Source: Pseudomonadota bacterium (GTDB taxonomy: Bacteria; Pseudomonadota; Gammaproteobacteria; Steroidobacterales; Steroidobacteraceae). Taken from it: a DNA stretch of 64,000 bases. Positions 1-7,944 of this stretch are shown piece by piece (the first letter of the stretch is position 1; each line of letters starts with the position of its first letter). The notes beneath the pieces are model-generated. The model was not told the DNA's origin, ran no database searches, and worked only from the letters and a program-made list of their open reading frames with translations. Position numbers and translations under genes: made by a program. The stretch covers positions 1-64,000 of the forward strand of contig JAPLSH010000016.1 in assembly GCA_026398735.1 (NCBI GenBank), given 5' to 3'.

Positions 1-187
1 GCAGGCCGATGCTGTCATCGTGTGGCTCAGTGCCGACGACGAAGGCACTGCTTGGCATGTTCCTGCACAGCGTGCGGTATTGCAGGCTGCAGGGTTGCCT
101 GCGCTGTTCATGACTGCGCGCCAATGGGACTGCAATGATGGCGCGCCGATTGAAATAGAGCACTTTGTTAGAGGGCTGTGTCCATGA
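1..187 (+). CDS. 2-hydroxyacyl-CoA dehydratase-like subunit, C-terminal end (partial)
   Basis: Only the last 61 codons are in the window; the frame is open from base 2 to a TGA at 185-187. The tail runs from ADAVIVWLSADDEG through LQAAGLPALFMTARQWD to IEHFVRGL. It has the same plan as the end of the second subunit at 2325-3611, where a buried 'VLVPPA' strand is followed by LQEAGIPVLQLDADM and HMESFLKSRG. This is the usual C-terminal layout of HgdA/HgdB, FldB/FldC and BcrB/BcrC family proteins, so I read it as the partner subunit of that heterodimer. Its stop overlaps the ATG of the next gene (ATGA), so translation is probably coupled. The activating ATPase, if present, must lie outside the window. 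The family call rests on a short tail and on position. Confidence 0.6.
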   Translation, partial: QADAVIVWLSADDEGTAWHVPAQRAVLQAAGLPALFMTARQWDCNDGAPIEIEHFVRGLCP

Positions 188-2328
188 AGCCGTTGAAAGG
201 ATTGCGCGTCATTGCCTGGGGTGCAATGGCGGAGCGGCCACTGGCTCGCTATCTGGCATCTCTCGGCGCAGAGGTTGTTGCCGCCGAATCACTGCTGCAG
301 TCGCTCGTCGGCGCCGACTTTCTGATCGAGGACTTGGGGTTGGCCTGCCTGCAGGATCTTGGCTTGAGTCGGACGCAGATCGAAGCCCAGTTCCCGCAGC
401 TGGTGCATGTGAGTGTGACGGCTTTTGGTAGCTTTGGTCCGCGTGCGCGCTGGCGCGGCGGTGAATTGGTTGCCTCTGCCATGAGTGGCGTGTTGCGTCT
501 GACCGGCGCACCGGATCGCGCACCCGTTAAGGAAGCGCGCGATGCGTGCACCTTCCACGCTGACATGGCTGCGGCGGCAGGAGCGATGGCCGCGCACTAT
601 TCGCGTGGCACACACAGCGTGGGACAGCATGTCGATGTGTCGGTGCAAGAGGTGGCGTTCAGCCGCTGCGTCAACAGCATTCTGGTCTGGCAGTTTGAGC
701 GGCGCAAATTGCAGCGCGTCGGTGGCGCTCTCAATTACGGACTGGCGACGGTACGTTGCATCTGGCCATTGGCCGACGGCTGGTGCTTCCACTCGTTAAT
801 GACCGGACGATTTGGCGCGCCGGCAAATCAGGCCTTGTCGGATTGGATGGACGAGGTGGGTGCAGATAACCCGCTGCGCGGTGTGGACTGGTTGGCCTAT
901 AACCGCTCGACGCTGGATCCGTCGATCCGTGTGGTGTGGGAGCGCGCCATAGAGGCTTTTTTCCGGTCGCGTACGCGTGAGCACATCCGCACCGAGGGTC
1001 GTCGCCGGGGCATCAATGCCTGCGCGGTGGCCACGCCGGGTGATGTCCTTGCAGATCCGCACTTGCAGGCAAGGCAGTTCTGGATGGAGCACCAAGGACG
1101 GACGTGGCCCTCTCGATTTACCGGTTTTACGCCGGCAGCCTTAGCAGCAGGTCAGGCGCCACGTGCAGCATCTGCTGGTTCGCGCAGCGGCCCGTTGGCC
1201 GGTGTGCGTGTGTTGGATTTTGCCTGGGCACTGGTCGGTTCTATAACGACCAAGATCCTCGGCGATCTGGGCGCAGAGGTCATCAAGGTCGAGACGCGTA
1301 CGCGGCCGTGCCTATCGCGCATCGATGTGCAGGTCAAAGCGTCCAAACCTGGCGACTTTGATGACAAGCCTTGGTTTGCGCATATGAACACCTCCAAGCG
1401 TTCGCTCGCATTGGATATGAAGCGCCCCGAGTCTCGCGAGGTCTTGGAGCCGCTGATCGAGTGGGCCGATGTGGTCGTCGAAAACTTCTCGCCCGGCACT
1501 ATGGCCAAGCTTGGTCTCGACTATGCGCAGCTGGTCAAACGCAATCCGTCGCTGGTGATGGTCTCTGGCAGCGTCTATGGCCAGACCGGTCCGTTGGCCC
1601 AAGAGTGGGGTGTCGATGGCACAGGGGCTGCGCTGTCCGGTCGCACTTTGCTGACCGGTTGGGCGGATCGTGATCCGGTCATCCCCGGGGCCGTGCCCTA
1701 TGGGGATGTGATCGTGCCCTATGTCATGGCCGCTGGTGTGGCCGCTGCGTTGCAGCACCGCCGGCAGACTGGACAGGGCTGCCATATCGACGCATCAATG
1801 TACGAGATCTGCGTGCAGCAGATGCTGCCTGCGTTGCTCCAAGAGCAGAGTGGCAGTACGCCGCAGCGCATGGGTAACGCCGATCCTGCCATTTTTCATC
1901 AAGACGTGTATCCGGTGGCAGGTGATGATCGCTGGATCGCCATCAGCGCTCAGACCCAAGCTCAGTATCAACAGCTGTGCGGCTTGGCAGGCGGCATGGA
2001 TCTTGGTGGCTGGACCGCAACGCAGGATGGTCAGCAGTTGGCTGCGCTGTTGCAGTCGCAGGGCATTGCTGCCGGCGTAGTGCAAGACATCGAAGACTTG
2101 ATGGAACATGATCCGGGCTTGCAGGCGCGCGGTGCATTGGTGCCGATCGAGCATGCGCGTCTGGGTGTGTTTGGCCATGTGCGCTCGCCGATGAGTTTTT
2201 CGGCAGATGTCATTGCACCCTTCAGGCCGCCCAATATGGGCGAGCACAGCCAATTCATCGCGCAGCACTTGTCCGGCTTGGACGATAGTCGAGTCGATGC
2301 GCTGACCGCCGCAGGAGTGTTCAAGTGA
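184..2328 (+). CDS. Tandem-domain CoA-transferase family III (CaiB/BaiF) protein
   Basis: This 714-residue protein holds two CaiB/BaiF units in one chain. The first spans about residues 1-330 and opens with LKGLRVIAW; the second spans about 340-714 and opens with LAGVRVLDFAWALVG. The second half has the full family pattern: GDLGAEVIKVE, NTSKRSLALDMK, VVVENFSPGTMAKLGLDY and the GxxI-DASMYE segment. The first half is shorter and lacks the NxxKRSLALDLK stretch, so it may be structural or noncatalytic. Both halves have Glu (SVQE, SMYE) where the separate homologue at 4653 has Asp (AMLD). ATG 184 is preferred over GTG 178 because it overlaps the upstream stop and follows GAGG at 171-174. Family III enzymes move CoA between carboxylic acids. 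Beside dehydratase subunits the expected job is to load a 2-hydroxy acid with CoA, as FldA or HadA do. The substrate is unknown. Confidence 0.85.
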   Translation: MKPLKGLRVIAWGAMAERPLARYLASLGAEVVAAESLLQSLVGADFLIEDLGLACLQDLGLSRTQIEAQFPQLVHVSVTAFGSFGPRARWRGGELVASAMSGVLRLTGAPDRAPVKEARDACTFHADMAAAAGAMAAHYSRGTHSVGQHVDVSVQEVAFSRCVNSILVWQFERRKLQRVGGALNYGLATVRCIWPLADGWCFHSLMTGRFGAPANQALSDWMDEVGADNPLRGVDWLAYNRSTLDPSIRVVWERAIEAFFRSRTREHIRTEGRRRGINACAVATPGDVLADPHLQARQFWMEHQGRTWPSRFTGFTPAALAAGQAPRAASAGSRSGPLAGVRVLDFAWALVGSITTKILGDLGAEVIKVETRTRPCLSRIDVQVKASKPGDFDDKPWFAHMNTSKRSLALDMKRPESREVLEPLIEWADVVVENFSPGTMAKLGLDYAQLVKRNPSLVMVSGSVYGQTGPLAQEWGVDGTGAALSGRTLLTGWADRDPVIPGAVPYGDVIVPYVMAAGVAAALQHRRQTGQGCHIDASMYEICVQQMLPALLQEQSGSTPQRMGNADPAIFHQDVYPVAGDDRWIAISAQTQAQYQQLCGLAGGMDLGGWTATQDGQQLAALLQSQGIAAGVVQDIEDLMEHDPGLQARGALVPIEHARLGVFGHVRSPMSFSADVIAPFRPPNMGEHSQFIAQHLSGLDDSRVDALTAAGVFK

Positions 2329-3611
2329 GCGCCGTAAATCCCACTGCATCGCGCAAGGATCTGGCGTGCACTGCTGATGCAACCGCTTACCAGAAGGCCT
2401 TCGGTGCGCAACTGCGCGAGCAGGTGGTGGAGCGCGGCGAGCCCTTTGCTGTGGCACAGGCCGATACGCCGCACGAGTTGTTTCATGCGATGGATATTCC
2501 GCTGGTCAGCAACCAATGGTGGTCTGCCTATATTTCGGCCAAGCGCCTCTCGGGTCGCTACTTCACCACCATGGACGAGCTGGGTTATCCAGCCAACCGC
2601 TGCCGCTATTGCTCGTTGGGTCTGGCCTGCACTTTGGCCAACGATCCCTCTACTGCGCCGTGGGGCGGATTGCCAAAGCCCACTGTTTTAGTTGCCAGAC
2701 TGACTTGCGACTGTGTGCAGCAAGTGTTCTCGCAGTGGGCTAAGGCGCTAGGTACCGAGTTTTTTGCGATGGAAGCGCCCGCATGGGAGCACAAGGATCC
2801 CAACTGGTTTTTGCATTCACGCGATCAATGGCAAAAGGTCTATGAACCTGGCCGTATCGCACTCATGGTTGATGAGATGCATCAGTTGGTAGAGCTGCTT
2901 GAAGCTCGCACTGGCCGTCGCTTTGATGAGGAGCGCCTGGCGCACTTGATGGAGCGCATCAACGAGCAGGAGGGTTATATAGCCGAGGCTACGGAGATGG
3001 TGGCTAAAGCCCGTCCGTGTCCGGTGTCGATTGGCGACCAGATGCCCAACACTATGATTCCGCAGTGGCATCGCGGCTCTGACTGGGCGGTGGCGCATGC
3101 CAAGCGTTTTCGTGATGAAGTGGGCGAGCGTGTGCACCGCGGTATTGGCGTGGCCGCCAACGAGCGACTGAGGTTGATGTGGATCGGCGCCGGTTTGTGG
3201 CACGACACAGGCTTCTACCAATCGCTGGAGGAGCGCTTGGGTGCGGTGTTTGTCTGGTCCATGTACATGCCGTTTGCGGGACCGCAGTACATCCGCGATG
3301 TGCAGGGCAAGCCCTTCGAAGCATTGGCCAGTCGCATCTGCTCTATGAACGAGGTGCTGCATTTGCCGCCGTGGATGAATGGCTGGATGGTGCACGAGGC
3401 CATGCGCTGGGGAATTGATGCGGCGGTAGTGCTGGTGCCGCCTGCCAGCCGTCTGTCGCAATCTGGAACACAACTTACCTGTCTGGCGTTGCAAGAGGCG
3501 GGCATTCCCGTGCTGCAACTCGATGCCGACATGGTGGATGCAAAGCAATGGAGTCGCGATGCCATGGTGGGTCACATGGAGAGTTTCTTGAAGTCCCGGG
3601 GTTTGGCATGA
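2325..3611 (+). CDS. 2-hydroxyacyl-CoA dehydratase / benzoyl-CoA reductase-like subunit
   Basis: A 428-residue protein of the HgdA/HgdB, FldB/C, BcrB/C superfamily. These form heterodimers with [4Fe-4S] clusters that take single electrons from an ATP-driven activator and remove water from 2-hydroxyacyl-CoA, or reduce the aromatic ring in Bcr. Visible signs are the Cys-rich segment RCRYCSLGLACTLAN near residue 100, a second pair in LTCDCVQQ, the central GAGLWHDTGFYQSLEE strand-turn typical of the second subdomain, and the C-terminal VLVPPASRLSQSGTQLTCL. It starts at GTG 2325, overlapping the stop of the preceding gene, with GCAGGAG at 2311-2317. Its partner subunit is probably the truncated gene at the window edge. 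The family is oxygen-sensitive, so this operon hints at anoxic metabolism. Whether it is a true dehydratase or a reductase cannot be told from the sequence alone. Confidence 0.8.
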   Translation: MSAVNPTASRKDLACTADATAYQKAFGAQLREQVVERGEPFAVAQADTPHELFHAMDIPLVSNQWWSAYISAKRLSGRYFTTMDELGYPANRCRYCSLGLACTLANDPSTAPWGGLPKPTVLVARLTCDCVQQVFSQWAKALGTEFFAMEAPAWEHKDPNWFLHSRDQWQKVYEPGRIALMVDEMHQLVELLEARTGRRFDEERLAHLMERINEQEGYIAEATEMVAKARPCPVSIGDQMPNTMIPQWHRGSDWAVAHAKRFRDEVGERVHRGIGVAANERLRLMWIGAGLWHDTGFYQSLEERLGAVFVWSMYMPFAGPQYIRDVQGKPFEALASRICSMNEVLHLPPWMNGWMVHEAMRWGIDAAVVLVPPASRLSQSGTQLTCLALQEAGIPVLQLDADMVDAKQWSRDAMVGHMESFLKSRGLA

Positions 3612-4651
3612 GTCGCCTGAAACTGTTGGCCTGTCTGGCCGGTGCGCTAGTGCTGGCCGCGTGTGCACGTACCACGACGCCAGGCGTGACCGAGCTGGTG
3701 TATGCCACGCCGTACAGCCCCAATCATCCGTTCAGTCGTGCAGACAAGGAATGGATGAGCTTTGTGGAGCAGCGCAGCGGCGGCAGCTTGCGTATCCGTC
3801 CCAGTTGGTCCGGCGCGCTGCTGTCTGCGGACCATTCTATGGTTGAGCTACGCCATGGCGTGGCGGACATCGGGCTGATTACTCCCATCTATGTGAAGGG
3901 CGGGGTGCATCTGATCCGCACACAGTCGGGTTTTTACAGCGGCGCAGACACTGTGCCCAAACAGCTGGCGTTATATCGCTGCATGGAAGAGGCCAGTTCG
4001 CAATACGCGCAGGAACTGCAGGGACTGCATGTGCTGGCAGTGCAGGGTGGTGTATTGCCGGGCGTCATAACCCGCACCAAGCCTATCGCGACCTTGGAGG
4101 ACCTGCGCGGCCTGCGACTACGCGCGCCGACAGAGTTGCTTAGCGTGCTACAAAACCTCGGCGCTGATCCCGTCAGCATGCCGATGGGTGAGGTGTATTC
4201 AGCCTTGGCCAAAGGTGTAATCGACGGCGTTGTTGCACCAGTTGATACCTTCAAATCTATGCACTTTGCTGAAGTGGCCAGCTACTACACGGCACTGGCT
4301 GTGCCGCGTGGTGCTTATCCTGCCAGAGCTATGAGCCAGATACGCTGGGAGTCGCTGACGGTCGCACAACGTGCAGTACTTGATGAGGCCGTCGCGGTCT
4401 GGGAGACGGCGCTCGCACGCCAAGCACAGCGCGGTCAGGAAGATGGCTTCAAGGCGGCGCAGGAGGGCCGTGTTGTGATGGCTCCCATCGACGCGTCAGA
4501 GCAGCAGCGCTTTGATCAGCTGTATTTGCGCGATGCAAGGCGCAACGCCGAAGGCTTGCAGCGCTTTGGCATTAATGGTCTTGCCGTCTTTGAAGTCGCG
4601 CGTGCCAGTCTGCGTGCAGATGGCACTGTCACTTGCCCAGGCAGGAGCTGA
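3608..4651 (+). CDS. TRAP transporter substrate-binding lipoprotein, DctP family
   Basis: A 347-residue extracytoplasmic solute receptor. The N-terminus is a lipoprotein signal (MSRLKLLACLAGALVLAACA) with lipobox LAAC, so the mature protein should be lipid-anchored rather than free in the periplasm. The body has the DctP marks: an early ADxG segment (GVADIGLITPIY), the helix EDLRGLRLRAP with its conserved Arg that binds the ligand carboxylate, and the MPMGEVYSALAKGVIDG motif. No DctQ or DctM membrane subunits lie in the window, so it must pair with subunits elsewhere or upstream. Its place between a dehydratase subunit and a CoA-transferase, with ATGA overlap upstream, suggests that it captures the organic acid this operon metabolises. 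The start was chosen for that overlap and for the signal peptide. Confidence 0.85.
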   Translation: MSRLKLLACLAGALVLAACARTTTPGVTELVYATPYSPNHPFSRADKEWMSFVEQRSGGSLRIRPSWSGALLSADHSMVELRHGVADIGLITPIYVKGGVHLIRTQSGFYSGADTVPKQLALYRCMEEASSQYAQELQGLHVLAVQGGVLPGVITRTKPIATLEDLRGLRLRAPTELLSVLQNLGADPVSMPMGEVYSALAKGVIDGVVAPVDTFKSMHFAEVASYYTALAVPRGAYPARAMSQIRWESLTVAQRAVLDEAVAVWETALARQAQRGQEDGFKAAQEGRVVMAPIDASEQQRFDQLYLRDARRNAEGLQRFGINGLAVFEVARASLRADGTVTCPGRS

Positions 4652-4652
4652 C

Positions 4653-5822
4653 ATGGCTCAGCCTCTTGCCGGTATTGTGGTTGCTGACTTTACCCATGTG
4701 ATGGCAGGCCCTTATGCAACGCACCTGTTGCGTCTGCTTGGGGCAGAGGTCATCAAGATTGAGGCGCCTGGTCGTGGCGACCTGATGCGCAATTACGGCA
4801 CTGATCGTCGATACGACGGAATGGCGCCGGCTTTCATTGCTGTCAACGCCGGGAAGCAATCGATAGCACTGGATCTTAAGAACGCTGCGGACCTCGAGAC
4901 CGCGCAACGCATTGTGGCGCATGCCGATGTACTGGTAGAAAACTTCCGGCCAGGCGTTATGCAGCGGCTTGGCTTGGGGTACGAGTCGGCATTGGCAGCT
5001 AATCCGCGGCTGGTGTATTGCTCCGTGTCGGGCTACGGGCAATCCGGGCCGCTGCGAGACTGGCCCGCCATCGATAACATCGTGCAGGCCACCAGCGGCA
5101 TGATGAGCTTGGGCGGTGGTCCTGATGACCCTCCCAGCCGTGTTGGTTTTCCGGTAGTGGATACGCTGACTGGGCATACCGCTGCGTTTGCCATTTTGGC
5201 CGCGCTGCTGCGCCGACACACCACTGGCAAGGGTGAATACATCGACGTGGCTATGCTTGATGCCTCTATCGCATTTATGGCCTCTGCCGTCGTCCCCTAT
5301 ACCGTGACCGGTAAAGCGCTGGCGCGAACCGGTAACACTGGTTACAGCGGACAGCCGACCTCGGCACTGTTTCGCGCAGGCGATGGCCGGCAGATTTCGC
5401 TGGGCGTCGTTCAGCAACATCAATTCGAGACGCTTGCCCAAGTGCTGGGTCAGCCCCAGTGGCTTGCCGATGCGCGCTACGCCTCGCCAGACCTGCGTCG
5501 AACCCACACAGCAGAGATACAAGCGGAGCTGTCGGCAGTGCTTGCCTTGCGCACCGCTGCTGAGTGGGAGGCACTGATGAGTGCTGCGGGTATTCCCTGT
5601 GGCATGGTGCGTGAGGTGGGCGAGGCCGTCGACATGCCGCATCTGGCCGAGCGCGGCCTGCGCCTGCCGTTGCAGATACCGGGTTTGCCCGAGGGGCGCA
5701 CATCGGTTTCGGTGGTTAATGCCGGCTTCTGCATGGGCAGTGACGGCCCTGGAGTGGATGTGCCGCCGCCTCGCTTAGATGAGCACGGCGCGCAGGTGCG
5801 TGCCTGGTTGAACGACTGCTAA
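4653..5822 (+). CDS. CoA-transferase family III (CaiB/BaiF)
   Basis: A single-domain 389-residue CaiB/BaiF enzyme. Family signatures in order are LAGIVVADFTHVMAGP, LLGAEVIKIEAPG, the NAGKQSIALDLK stretch, ADVLVENFRPGVMQRLGLGY, CSVSGYGQSGPL, and DVAMLDASIAFM, whose Asp near residue 203 is the expected nucleophile that forms the aspartyl-CoA anhydride. ATG 4653 follows AGGAG (4643-4647) at good spacing and begins one base after the DctP stop, so it is the last gene of the operon. Together with the tandem homologue at 184 it gives the operon two transferases. One may activate the imported acid and the other recycle CoA from the product, or it may act as a racemase, which the same fold also supports. 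Confidence 0.9.
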   Translation: MAQPLAGIVVADFTHVMAGPYATHLLRLLGAEVIKIEAPGRGDLMRNYGTDRRYDGMAPAFIAVNAGKQSIALDLKNAADLETAQRIVAHADVLVENFRPGVMQRLGLGYESALAANPRLVYCSVSGYGQSGPLRDWPAIDNIVQATSGMMSLGGGPDDPPSRVGFPVVDTLTGHTAAFAILAALLRRHTTGKGEYIDVAMLDASIAFMASAVVPYTVTGKALARTGNTGYSGQPTSALFRAGDGRQISLGVVQQHQFETLAQVLGQPQWLADARYASPDLRRTHTAEIQAELSAVLALRTAAEWEALMSAAGIPCGMVREVGEAVDMPHLAERGLRLPLQIPGLPEGRTSVSVVNAGFCMGSDGPGVDVPPPRLDEHGAQVRAWLNDC

Positions 5823-5853
5823 ACCCGCGGCTGCCCGGTATGGCTCAGGGTTT
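5821..5853. terminator. Weak inverted repeat between convergent operons
   Basis: AAACCC at 5821-5826 pairs with GGGTTT at 5848-5853 across a GC-rich 21-base interval, placed exactly where the + strand CoA-transferase operon meets the - strand cytochrome/flavoprotein pair. The ends of both genes reach into it. There is no long T run, so intrinsic termination would be weak in either direction. This is a suggestion from position and symmetry only. Confidence 0.3.
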
Positions 5854-6183
5854 GCCCTTCGACAGATAACCGGCAACGGCGGCCAGCTGCGCATCGCTGG
5901 CATCGGCGCGGGTGATGGGCATCATGTTGAGTATGCCCACGCGCGCTGCTCGCACCACATAGGCTGCAGTCAGGTCGCTGCGCTTTTCCAGCTCTGCTAC
6001 GGCGGGGTCCACACGACGGGCCAGCAGACCGGTGCCCATTCCGCTGGCGTTGTGGCACATCGCACACTTTTCGGTGAACAGCGCTTTGCCATCGAGCGCG
6101 GCCGGTTGCTGCGCAAGCGCAGCAGTGGCCAATAGGGGCACTACGCCCATCACCAAAGATTTGATCAGCGTCTGACGGTTCAT
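5845..6183 (-). CDS. Cytochrome c subunit of a cresol-methylhydroxylase-type flavocytochrome
   Basis: A 112-residue periplasmic c-type cytochrome. Residues 1-24 form a Sec signal peptide (hydrophobic core LVMGVVPLLATAALA, AxA-type cleavage), followed by the haem site CAMCH near residue 40 and a likely Met axial ligand in ILNMMPITR. It directly follows the flavoprotein gene with an ATGA overlap (6180-6183). This matches pchF/pchC-type pairs, in which a small cytochrome takes electrons one at a time from the FAD subunit and passes them to the respiratory chain. It could serve any VAO/PCMH-type flavoprotein, so the substrate depends on the partner. Confidence 0.85.
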   Translation of the reverse strand: MNRQTLIKSLVMGVVPLLATAALAQQPAALDGKALFTEKCAMCHNASGMGTGLLARRVDPAVAELEKRSDLTAAYVVRAARVGILNMMPITRADASDAQLAAVAGYLSKGKP

Positions 6184-7742
6184 GTTCGTACCTTCACGTT
6201 CGACCGACCGGGCCAGATACCGCTCTTGCCGGGAGCGAGTATTCCCGCAGGATCAAGCGCATCTTTAATGCGCTCGCTGAGGCGCCGCAGCGCATGGTTA
6301 TTAAAGTCATTTCCATCGGCTACCAGGTCCATGTAGTCGATGTGCGCACGATATTCGCCATAGCCATGCTCACGCGCATCGGCAATGAGGGTGCGCAGGA
6401 ACGGATCCACGCGCTTCATGAAGGCCGGATCGTCCAGGTTCAGCAGCACCGCATTCACGTTGAGCAGGTGCCGTTCGCCAAACGCGAAGCTGGCCTGATA
6501 GTCCATGCCGTATTCTTTGTAGCGGGCATAGGTGCGTTTGAATTGCTCCATCGCCAGCTTGCCCGACTGCGTCAGCACAGGCGAGAAGCCGATGTGACCA
6601 CCGCGGCCGCCGAACCAATTGGCGCTTTGCATGGGGAAAGTCAGCGGTACGCCCATCCAGCCGCCGGCTGTGGGTGTAATAACATCGCCGGGTTTCCAGC
6701 TGAAGGGCTTGAGCGCCATCGGCTTGATGGCCTTGAGCTCCTTCTCGAGGATGTCCATGTTCGCCTGCACGACCGACTCGCGGCCATACACGCGCACGCT
6801 GACGCCCCACCAGCCCAGATCAAAGCGCTTGCGTATCGCAGCCACCACGTCATCGGACAGTGAGCCGGGCTGATCGGTCCATTGACTGCGTGTGGTCAGA
6901 ATGTTGGCAGCGCGAAACCAGTTGCCGATGGTCGGGGACTGTTGCAGCACGCCTTCGCGTCGCAGCGGGCCCAGCGTATCGATCAGCGGACCCAAGTCCT
7001 CCATCTTGTCCATTTCGACATCGAAGCCGCGCACTACCTCGGGCTGTGGCATCAGCCAGATGTTGGCTTTGGTCACGATGCCGTAGTTGGACTGCACGAA
7101 CAGTTGGTCAAAAGCAGGGCCATAGCCGTACTTGTGCAGGCCCCAGCTGGGCGCGCCGGTCATTGCGCCCATGCCGGTGCGGACCAGGTCGCCATCGGGC
7201 AGCACCACTTCCATGCCGCAGATGTTGCGCGTGTGCTCGCCGTAGGGGGTGTAGCCCAGGCCGCGGTCCAGTGCATTGCCGATCACCGAGCCCCAGCTGT
7301 TGCCGGGTACCGACAGCCACAGTGGAATCTTGTGGGTCTGCAGGTAGTCGTAGAGGTCGTAAAAACCCACGCCCGGCTCCAGCAGCACTGTGCCGTTCTC
7401 GACATCCATCTCGATCTTCTTCATGCGCGAGAGGTCGATGATGATCGAGCCGGCACGCACCGGCGCCGAGGTGCCATAACCCAGGTTCTTGCCGCGGCTT
7501 ACCGTCCAGATGGGCACTTTGTTGGCGGCGGCCACGCGCACCAGCGCCTGCACCTGCTCGGTGGTCGTGGGGGCTACCGCAGCGGCGGGCCGGTGGTTGC
7601 GCGGGTCGATGGGAAAGCGGTCGCTGTAACTGTCGCGGTCTTCCTCGGTGTTGAAGACAGCGTCTGCCCCGACGATGCCGGCAAAGGCTTTGAGCGTGCG
7701 CGCCAGGGTTGCGGCATCGGGCGGGGGAGTGCGTGAATCCAA
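6180..7742 (-). CDS. FAD-dependent 4-alkylphenol dehydrogenase (4-cresol dehydrogenase / vanillyl-alcohol oxidase family)
   Basis: A 520-residue VAO-family flavoprotein. The PCMH-type FAD domain covers about residues 50-250: RPAAAVAPTTTEQVQALV, RGKNLGYGTSAPVRAGSIII, LEPGVGFYDLYDYL, and the GYTPYGEHTRNICGMEVVLP segment. The C-terminal substrate domain has YGEYRAHIDYMD, which matches the active-site Tyr-Arg pair of vanillyl-alcohol oxidase and PCMH that stabilises the phenolate. A His in RGGHIGFSP is a candidate covalent FAD anchor, but I could not align it. Known members oxidise the para side chain of phenols (4-cresol, 4-ethylphenol, eugenol, vanillyl alcohol) through a quinone methide. The cytochrome partner argues for a dehydrogenase rather than an oxidase. 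The start is TTG at 7742 with AGGA about 9 bases upstream and a good promoter at 7791-7819; no ATG fits as well. Confidence 0.85.
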   Translation of the reverse strand: MDSRTPPPDAATLARTLKAFAGIVGADAVFNTEEDRDSYSDRFPIDPRNHRPAAAVAPTTTEQVQALVRVAAANKVPIWTVSRGKNLGYGTSAPVRAGSIIIDLSRMKKIEMDVENGTVLLEPGVGFYDLYDYLQTHKIPLWLSVPGNSWGSVIGNALDRGLGYTPYGEHTRNICGMEVVLPDGDLVRTGMGAMTGAPSWGLHKYGYGPAFDQLFVQSNYGIVTKANIWLMPQPEVVRGFDVEMDKMEDLGPLIDTLGPLRREGVLQQSPTIGNWFRAANILTTRSQWTDQPGSLSDDVVAAIRKRFDLGWWGVSVRVYGRESVVQANMDILEKELKAIKPMALKPFSWKPGDVITPTAGGWMGVPLTFPMQSANWFGGRGGHIGFSPVLTQSGKLAMEQFKRTYARYKEYGMDYQASFAFGERHLLNVNAVLLNLDDPAFMKRVDPFLRTLIADAREHGYGEYRAHIDYMDLVADGNDFNNHALRRLSERIKDALDPAGILAPGKSGIWPGRSNVKVRT

Positions 7743-7790
7743 GTGGGTATTCCTAGGTGGCGGGCCCCGGTGAGGCCGGCGGTATTCGAC

Positions 7791-7819
7791 AGCCTAGGAG
7801 GGGCGAGTTGATGTGTCAA
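7791..7819 (-). promoter_or_regulatory. Sigma70-type promoter for the flavocytochrome genes
   Basis: On the - strand a perfect -35 TTGACA (7814-7819) lies 17 bases from TAGGCT (7791-7796), a moderate -10. Transcription would begin near 7784, giving a leader of about 42 bases before the TTG start at 7742. It sits in the 202-base gap between the divergent flavocytochrome and kinase-carboxylase operons, so a shared regulator site may also lie here. No equally clear promoter was found for the + strand unit. Confidence 0.5.
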
Positions 7820-7944
7820 ATCCGGTAAATCGGGGTGTTTTTTCGCTTGCCAAGACGGCCTGCGAAGTGATGCGGCGGTGTCGTACACTCGGAACCAACA
7901 TCGGCAACACAGGCAGCACCCATAAGCTGCCAGCGGGGGTTTTG

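Noticed and set aside
7813-7944. A 44-residue N-terminal extension of the PpsA-like protein from a GTG
   Set aside because: The extension does not look like the family, overlaps the - strand promoter, and the internal ATG 7945 has a good GGGGG ribosome site.
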